Source: Tenrec ecaudatus (taxonomy: Eukaryota; Chordata; Mammalia; Afrosoricida; Tenrecidae). From it: 64,000 nucleotides of DNA. The notes below the pieces were generated by a model that worked only from the letters and a program-made list of their open reading frames with translations, made no database searches and had not been told where the DNA came from. Positions 57,313-64,000 of the stretch are shown here, piece by piece (positions within the stretch are counted from its first letter, which is position 1; every line of letters starts with the position of its first letter). The DNA is taken from assembly GCF_050624435.1 (NCBI RefSeq), contig NC_134537.1, forward strand, positions 125,154,086-125,218,085, given 5' to 3'. The translations under genes and the position numbers were made by a program.

Positions 57313-58506
57313 TCCGCATCCAGCAGCCACACATGCAACAGCGACAGCCGCCGCGGACCCTCGGCGCACCAGTCCGGCGCCGCAGGGACACCGGTAGTCG
57401 CTCGGGAGGGCACAGTCGAGTCCCCGATCTCCACTCCCCCCAAAAGCAGCCCTCACTCCCCGCCCCCGCGGTAACAAGCCCAGGGGCGGGGCGAGATCAG
57501 TGCTCCCTCTTTTCTCCCCTCCCTCCGCAGGACTGGAGCAGCAGGGATCCCCCCGGCAGAGCCGGTGCCGGCGTCCCGGGCGTTGATACTTCTCGTCCCC
57601 CTTGGAGTCTCCAGATGCTACTGAAGCCGCCTCGTAGTTAGGATCCCCATGACAAGCTCCTTGCTGCCCGCTTTTCCCCCAATCGCCCTCGGCGCCTGAC
57701 GGGGAGTCTCGCTGGACAGCCCCCGCCCCTCCGCCCGCAGCCGCCTCTGCGCCTGCGCAGGGCTCATTCCTAATATGGATCGGGACCCGCCCCTACCGCC
57801 CGACCGAAGGGTTCACATTCTCCCGCCTTCCCTCAGGCGCTTGAGCGATTGGTCCGTCCACTCAGGGCTGTGGGGGAGGGTGCGGGGAGCGGCCAAACGG
57901 CAGGCTGCGCCCCGCCTCCTCTTAAAGGAGCAGCACAGGGAAAGCCGCCTCGGGTCTGTGTCTGAATGGAACCCGAAAGGGGAGGTGGCCGACTCCTTCC
58001 TTCCGCCCTGCCCTCAGGGAGGAGGAAACCTGCTCGGCTTTCTCGGCCTGGCGTTTGGCCTTCGCCTCCCCCCCGCCCCCATCAGGTGGATCTAGCGTGG
58101 CCCCTCCTAAGCCTTAAAAGGAGACGCAGGCGGCCACTGGACTACCCGCGGAGTGCGGCCTGCCGGCTGCGCGCCCCAGGGTGCCCGAGGCGCCGCTCCC
58201 GGCATGCGCGGCGGCCCGTTCGCGCGGCGGCCGCCGGCCGCCTCTCCTCAGGGCTCGCTGCTGGCCCGCGGAGCGCCCGGGCGGTGCCGGGGAGGTAGGC
58301 GGTGCCCTCTGCGCCCGGGCGTCGTCCTTCTTGCCCTCTGCCCGTCGAAGGATCGCGCCCCCGTTTCTGCCCTTCACACGGAGGAGGGTTGATGGCGCCG
58401 AGGTGCGCTTGGGTTTTCGTGGCCCCTCCCGCAGCCGAGGAGAGCTACTGAACTTCGGGGAGAAGCCAGACTCCTTCTGTTCCGGAAATGGGTTCGTCTG
58501 GCCGAA

Positions 58507-58674
58507 CTAAAACTCCCTGCCGTGGAGTCGCTCAGCCCGTGGCCCCGGGTGGAACTGCCCCGTGAGTTCCCGGAAACCAAGCTTGCCTTTCTGCGGAAGC
58601 GGCTGGGGCCTTCGAACTGCCGACCCCGCAGTTAGCAGCCCCACTCCTAAGCACTGCGCCACCAGAGCTTCCGT
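58507..58674 (-). mobile_element. AfroSINE in ING2 upstream CpG island, antisense
   Basis: 'actccctgccgtggagtcgc', 'gaagcggctggggccttcga' and 'actgcgccaccagagcttcc' in reverse order. Unlike other copies it keeps many CpG sites. It lies about 1.24 kb upstream of the ING2 ATG. Confidence 0.92.
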
Positions 58675-59135
58675 TTGCCTCACAACTTATTAAAAATGAA
58701 GCTTTTCGGGGTGCACATGGTTTAAGCCGTAGGGAACTCCATGAGCCCGCTCCTGCCGTAGGGCCTGCTCGCAGGCTCCCTGCAACCGTGGGCTGCGGAG
58801 CACGGGTGTGGGGCGGAGGGAGACGGAGGTGGGCGGAAACCAGACTGCAGAGTGGAGCCGAAGATCAGGATTTGATTTCTGTTTAGGGGTCCACGAAATG
58901 CGGCGGGGAAAGCGAATTTTTCATTACTGATGAGCTTTAGATTATATATGTCATAGTGCGTTTTTAGAAAGAAATGGCTATAAATAGTGAACAGTCGCAG
59001 AATTGTAAAGGAACACGTTTGCAAGCAAAGCCTATTGTGAATTTTCTTTATAAAGAAATTGTGAATGAGCTTTCCGTTTTTGTTTTGTTACCCAGTTCAC
59101 AACTGAGCGCCATTATTTTGACCTCTTTAGAGCGC
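58675..59135. other. Island edge, no recognised gene
   Basis: GC content drops quickly; no exon or repeat called. Confidence 0.4.
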
Positions 59136-59285
59136 TTTTACGTAGCCCTAAGTTGCTTGGCCGCTAACTTAAAACTCCCCACCCGTCGCTCAGCTGGAGA
59201 AAGTTTAAAAGATTTACAGCCTCGAAAACTCTGTACCATAGGGGTTCGAAGAGTGAGACTGACTGCGTGGCAGCGTTTGAATATG
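59136..59285 (+). mobile_element. AfroSINE, sense, degraded tail
   Basis: 'cgtagccctaagttgcttgg', 'ccgctaacttaaaactcccc', 'aaagatttacagcctcgaaa' and 'ctctgtaccataggggttcg'. Confidence 0.75.
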
Positions 59286-60524
59286 TTTTTGGGGTTTGGG
59301 GTTTTTTGCTTTGGGGTGTTTAAGCAGTTGTTCTATTAAGTAAATATTGAAATGGTGGAGTCCCTAAAAGGCCAAATGACATCTCCATCTTGCTTTAGGG
59401 GAAATTTTAAATTTCAAACCAAAATAAAGTTCTTCAGGGACATCTTGGGAACGACAGAAAAATATTGCAAAGGACTGATCTGTTGTGTTAATTGTCTGTA
59501 GCACGCTGAGGTTTTGACAACTTAATGTATTTGTATTTCTGGGAACAGTCTTGGAATTTCTTTCAAATGAAGCCGCCAGATGTCTCAAAAACAAGTCACT
59601 AGTGAGAATTGACTCTTCTGACTCACTCTCCACCCCACCCCCATTACTTTGGTTCTTCACAGATTGGAATCAGCTAGTGTTTACTGAAGACACCAAAATA
59701 ATTCCAGATGTGTTATTTGTTAACTCAGTTTAGATGCAAAATGGACCTATGGATTTTATTCATCCTGACAAGTGATCTGCAGGCAGATTAGCACTGAAGT
59801 AGAAGCTAGAAGTGAGGAAAAAACAATACCTAAATTTACTGCTCCAGCAACCAAGATGAAAGGAATGCTGAATATGAGGTAGACACTGTTTATGTATTAT
59901 GTTCACCTTTCATAATGTTGAAAGAGGCTAAAAGAAAGCATTAAGTACTTTTCAGCACCAATTGGCCTAAACCTATAAACCACACTATTAAGGAAATTTT
60001 TGAGAGAATTATTTCAGATATGCGCTTTGCTTGCTGTATTAAATGTATAAGGTGAGTCAACAACTACTCCTGCTAAACATCTGAGAGCGGCTTATGTGGG
60101 GGGGGGTACTTGGATAGGAGCTGAAGGGGTGGTCACCATACATTCCAGGCCCAACTCCTGACCTTGGTTATTTATTAATGTCTTTTTACTTCTTCATAGT
60201 CATTTAACCAGAAATTTCAGCCTGCCTCAGAAAAGGTTCCCACACTCTGCTGAATATAGAATTTAAAAGTCCCCAATTCTCTGCAACATAGAAATTGAAT
60301 AGTGATATTTACTTGTGAATAAGCAGAGGCAGCTTATGTGCTCCTCATTGCATTTTACAATATAAAACAACTATTAAAGTTACTGAACACACGGGAGCTC
60401 CTTAGAAGTAAGGATGGTAAGACTTAGAAGTAAGGATGACAAGACATTCCCTACTTTGGATAAACTATCAGGAGGAAATCTCTAGAGAAGACATTGTCAT
60501 AGAGGAGTCATGAAAAAGAGGAAG
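59286..60524. other. Unique-looking sequence
   Basis: About 1.2 kb, AT-rich, no gene or named repeat. A short duplication of 'cttagaagtaaggatg' occurs at 60401-60440. Confidence 0.4.
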
Positions 60525-61108
60525 ACCCTAAAGGCTTGAAGATCAACAAGTGGCCATCTAGCTCAGAAGAAACAAAGTCCACATGGAAAAAGCACACCAG
60601 CCTGTGTGATCATGAGGTATTAGCAGGATCAGGTATCAGAACTAGAACTGGTAAGAAAACAATTATAAAGACCTAGAACAAAAATCATATCAATGTGAAT
60701 GGGGGGGGCGGGGGCAGAGTGCAAACCCAAAGCCCATCTGTAGACAGTTGGATATCCCTTTACAGAAGGGTCGCCAGTAAGGGTACATTATAGCAATGAT
60801 GAAACATACCACTTTGCTCTAGTTCTTTAATGCTTCTTCCCCTCCGCTATTATGACTCCAATTCTGCCTTACAAATCTGGCTAGATGAGAGCACGTACAC
60901 TGGTACAGATAATAATAATTTATAAATTTTCATGGGGGCGGGGAGGGAGGGGAAAATGAGCTGATATCAAGGGCTCAAGTAGAAAGCAAATGTTTTGAAA
61001 ATGATGAGGGAAACAAATGTACAAAAGTGCTTGACAATGAATGTGTGGATTGTGTTAAAGAGTTGTATGAGCCCTCAATAAAACGATTTTTAAAAATAAA
61101 TGAATAAA
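60525..61108 (+). mobile_element. Family A copy with internal 25-bp foreign insert
   Basis: From 'ccctaaaggcttgaagatca' to 'ccctcaataaaacgattttt'. At 60645-60669 it carries 'gaactggtaagaaaacaatt' plus five bases, absent from other family A copies but identical to 63261-63285. A part of the middle (after 60905) is deleted. Confidence 0.9.
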
Positions 61109-61141
61109 AAAGAACTGGAAATGGAATCAGCAATATTTTAC

Positions 61142-61200
61142 TCTGATACATGTAGGGTCGCTGTGAGTCAAAATTGAATTGTTGGCACCTGATAACAAAA
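61142..61200 (+). mobile_element. RTE/AfroSINE tail fragment
   Basis: 'tagggtcgctgtgagtcaaa' and 'attgttggcacctgataaca' match the shared tail. Confidence 0.7.
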
Positions 61201-62207
61201 AAGATAACATATCCCCAAATCAGAAGTTAGGAAGAGAAGTAATCAGAAGTGAAAAGGGATTACACTTGCCTGGTTGGCCTGTGGCCTTTGATTCTCACTT
61301 ATAAGACATTGTCCTTGCTCTGCCAGGGCTTTGAAATGATTTTTCCCGATTTAGCCTCAGCCAACAGAGGGAAACTGGAATGGACCTAGAGTTAGTAAAA
61401 TGTGGGTGAACCAGAACAGAAACATGACTGATGCTCTGAAAGAAGCTTAATCTCCCACTCTGAGAAAAGGTTACATATGCAGTGCATGGCCGTCAAACTT
61501 CTTGGATAACAGAGCTGGAAACTGATACCCTACTCAAAGATGATGTCCACCCCATTTCTTTAAATGTGTGCTGCTTCAAACCCAGGGATAAGGAACCTTT
61601 TTTCTTCCAAGGACTATTTGGCTATTTATAGCATCATTTGGGGGCTATACTGGTCAAATAGCTAACTCACCCCTAATGTGATAGCTGGAGCTGCTTCTCT
61701 TTGGTCAGGTGTCTGATGTTAGTTGGTATTGATTTATATGGCCCTTGGGCTGAAAGTCCCCACCTCTTCGCTACAACAACAAATCCATGCTATCAAGATG
61801 GGAGGGTTTCCAAGGATATAAATCTTTTTTTTTTTATCACTTAAATTTTTATTTAGGGAAATGTTAATTATCCACAGCAAACAGGAATAAAGCAGAACAC
61901 TGAATTGTTTACCCAAGCTCATTTTTTTAAAAAGTTTGGCAAATAGTTATCATTGAGTAACAAAAATTCATATTCCAAATAATCAACAATTTGATTTGTA
62001 TAATTTTCTTCGTTAAAAATATAAACAAGGTTTATAATTTTAAGTACATATTTTAAACACTCATAAAATAATAAATTCCTGTATTGTTGTCCCTCTGTAT
62101 TTTTCCTTTCCATATAGGCTGTTGTCACTTTATTTATTAAGATGAAGTCTTCATAATTTGGAATTTACTGACTCAAAAGAGACAACAATCATCTCTCCCT
62201 TGTAAGA
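61201..62207. other. Unique-looking sequence
   Basis: About 1 kb without a gene or nameable repeat; T10 run at 61827. Confidence 0.4.
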
Positions 62208-62338
62208 CCAGGAGTCCTGCTGGCATGGTGATTAAACGGTAGGCTGCGGACAGTAAAGGGTTAACTCTTGGCCATTTCTACTTTGCCATATAGAGTCGTG
62301 ATGAATCAGCAGCAAATTGATGTCAGTGAGTTTGGAGT
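62208..62338 (+). mobile_element. AfroSINE, sense, middle deleted
   Basis: 'caggagtcctgctggcatgg', 'aaacggtaggctgcggacag' and 'agcaaattgatgtcagtgag'. Confidence 0.82.
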
Positions 62339-62409
62339 GTTTGGTTCTAAAACCATAGTTGAGTTACTATTTCCAATATTTTTCAATTTTCCTTATCAAC
62401 TTTAGCTAG

Positions 62410-62602
62410 TTGACACACATGAGATCACAAGGAGTCAATGTTGACTGGACAGTTAGGTGATATGTTCTATTTTTTCCCAAGGATATAAATCTTATGGGAG
62501 CAGATAGCTCATCTTTCTTCCACAGAGCAGCTGGTGGGTTTGAACTGCTGACTTTGTGGTTAGCAGCCCAGTGCTTACTCGGCAAAGCCACCAAGCCCAA
62601 CT
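62410..62602 (-). mobile_element. AfroSINE, antisense
   Basis: 'cacaaggagtcaatgttgac', 'cagctggtgggtttgaactg' and 'gcaaagccaccaagcccaac'. Confidence 0.85.
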
Positions 62603-63005
62603 CCCCAGCCCCCAATTGCTCTCCATAGTTCAGATAATAATACAATATCAGGCCATTGAGAAAGCTCACTGCTTCTTCCAAGTCTTCCATCCCAGGGCTT
62701 TAGGATTTTTTTTTTCTCCTGGTTATCTTTCTACTTCACTCAAATTTTAAAATGTCAGGACTGTTCTAATTTTGCTTCATTGGCCATGACAATGTATTTG
62801 AACAAGATTATATTGTGAGAAGGGAGAACAAGGACTTCAAACTCTGAAAACAAACTAGCAAATGGTTCTGAAGGATACTTAATAATAACCTGGTATTGCC
62901 TGAGAAAATGCAACTTCTGCTTGACTCTAGCCCATTTGACATTTTTTTGCCTTTTTTCTCCTTTTTAGCATATTAGTTTTTAAAATAATGTCGTTTTAAA
63001 AACAT
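62603..63005. other. No recognised feature
   Basis: AT-rich, unassigned. Confidence 0.4.
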
Positions 63006-63192
63006 ATAAAAATATCTCACTGCCATCTTTTCAGTTCTGACTCCAAACAACCCTGTAGGACATAGTTGAATTGCCCCTGTGGGCTTCCAAAGTTGTAAAT
63101 ATTTACGGAGACAAAAAGTCTCATCTTCCTTCTGCAGAGCAGCTGGTGTTCTTGAACTGCCACAGTGCAACATGTAACCCTAGCCAGTGTTC
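63006..63192 (-). mobile_element. AfroSINE, antisense
   Basis: 'atctcactgccatcttttca', 'gccctgt..ggcttccaaag' type middle and 'gcagctggtgttcttgaact'. Confidence 0.82.
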
Positions 63193-63260
63193 TTTTATGT
63201 ATCGCCTACATCTTAATATCTTTGCTGAATTGTCATTTAGTGTGTAAATATGTTAAATAG

Positions 63261-63285
63261 GAACTGGTAAGAAAACAATTATAAA
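63261..63285 (+). repeat. 25-bp exact repeat of 60645-60669
   Basis: Identical 25 bases starting 'gaactggtaagaaaacaatt'. Here it lies in unassigned sequence and is not next to family A. Confidence 0.9.
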
Positions 63286-63437
63286 TATCATATCACCTCC
63301 AGATTTTTTCTGATATTATTTACAATTCAGACAATTTAGATTTCTCACGGTCTCTTTAGTGATTTTTGCTGTTTGTTTTGATCAACAGAATCCAAATAAG
63401 TCTCACTCATTTAGTCAATGAAGACTTTTATAAAGCA

Positions 63438-63500
63438 GTTGTTAGAGACGGTTGAATCAGTTCCAACTCAAAATGACCCTCTGTACAACAGAGGGAAACC
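63438..63500 (-). mobile_element. RTE 3' end fragment, antisense
   Basis: 'gttgttagagacggttgaat' and 'cagttccaactcaaaatgac' with 'ctgtacaacagagggaaa' match the reverse RTE terminus seen at 18262-18320. Confidence 0.7.
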
Positions 63501-64000
63501 AGTTTAAGGCAGTTAATTCCTTATATAATTCAATATATAGGGAAATAGGAATACTTGTCTAAGGACAATAGTGGGTATTTAAGAAATTCAGTCACTTATG
63601 AAGTGTGTACTAGAAGGTCCCTAGTAGCCTACTATAGATATATAACATTTACTATAAATAAATCCTTAAAAATTTAGGTGTTTAGGACCTTAAGCAAAAA
63701 AAAATATCTAGGAGTTTAAATTAGAGTGGAATTTGTTATAGAAGGCCCAATGAAGCATTTAAAATTGTACTGGAAGAAACATTTTTAATTGCTTCATTAG
63801 CACAATTGGCAACTCAAAATACCTAATAGTCTGCATCTCCACTAAGATCACCTTAAAGTAATTTTGTTTTCTAATATACCCTCCAAAATAACTATAAATG
63901 TGATTTCTCAATATACCAGGTGTAGTTATCTCTGTGTTGCTTCGATTCCAGGTCTGACCCAGCACAGAGTAGAGGTGCTCCATAGGCTGAAATCTCTAGT
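63501..64000. other. No recognised feature
   Basis: AT-rich sequence to the window end. Confidence 0.4.

Larger units (their letters stand above)
55890..58700. promoter_or_regulatory. ING2: ING2 CpG island and promoter region
   Basis: CpG and GC content rise sharply from about 55.9 kb and fall by about 58.7 kb, covering the 3' part of the island in intron 1, exon 1 and about 1.4 kb upstream. No TATA box is evident near exon 1. Visible elements upstream on the minus-strand gene: GC box 'ggggcggggc' around 57484, NRF1-type 'tgcgcctgcgca' at 57748-57759, and CCAAT (reverse 'attgg') at 57848-57852. Transcription start not determined. Confidence 0.85.

Noticed and set aside
57775-58510. Several 79-110-codon frames upstream of ING2
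   Set aside because: GC-driven open frames in mutually overlapping positions, with no recognisable protein and no evidence of splicing.
1-64000. CRISPR array, operon, phage or integrative bacterial element
   Set aside because: No regular spacer-repeat structure, no dense coding, and a clear mammalian intron-exon gene plus mammalian SINE/LINE content.

Overview
This is a non-coding-rich stretch of a placental mammal chromosome, most probably from an afrotherian close to the lesser hedgehog tenrec (Echinops telfairi). Two independent signals support that. About thirty tRNA-derived SINEs carry the afrotherian AfroSINE layout: a tRNA-like head, a 'gcagctggtggtttgaac' class middle and an RTE-like 'gactcaatggcaa' class tail. 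Two short hAT transposons at 18794-18996 and 30139-30330 match the rodent URR1/SPIN type, and tenrec is the afrotherian reported to carry SPIN. The species call is an inference; no search was run.

The only intact gene is ING2 (inhibitor of growth family member 2), on the minus strand. Exon 1 (57095-57266) lies inside a large CpG island (about 55.9-58.7 kb), and exon 2 (49378-50048) holds the rest of the coding sequence. Joined across a 7.05-kb phase-1 intron they give 280 codons with no lesion. The intron carries several AfroSINEs, one TA-flanked DNA-transposon relic and a retrotransposon with an apparent 3' transduction. The rest of the window (1-47 kb and 59-64 kb) has no other intact gene. 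One processed pseudogene, of the ubiquitin/ribosomal fusion RPS27A, lies at 9060-9540.

Layout: 1-990, antisense L1 ORF2 remnant. 1.5 kb, mariner-type MITE. 2.0-4.5 kb, long L1-related non-coding element ('family A') with a nested copy of itself. 5.4-6.0 kb, LTR. 6-11 kb, mostly unique sequence plus the RPS27A pseudogene and an exact 86-bp duplicate of part of it. 11.4-14.6 kb, two antisense L1 pieces. 15.4-18.0 kb, family A, (CA)n, SINE and L1 3' end. 18.3-22.0 kb, an antisense RTE element broken by a SPIN element and a family A insertion. 24.8-26.2 kb, LTR-like repeats. 26.2-27.7 kb, convergent RTE fragments. 30-37 kb, SPIN, two LTRs with target duplications, SINEs. 38.6-39.7 kb, sense RTE with a nested SINE. 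40-47 kb, SINE-dense. 47-59 kb, the ING2 locus. 59-64 kb, unique sequence, family A and SINEs.

I found no CRISPR array, operon, prokaryotic or viral gene system, and no obvious undescribed multi-gene system. The most interesting signals are genome-evolution ones: probable horizontally transferred SPIN elements, datable nested insertions with visible target-site duplications, a 3'-transduction candidate, and two short templated duplications. All repeat boundaries were judged by eye and are approximate unless a target-site duplication fixes them.
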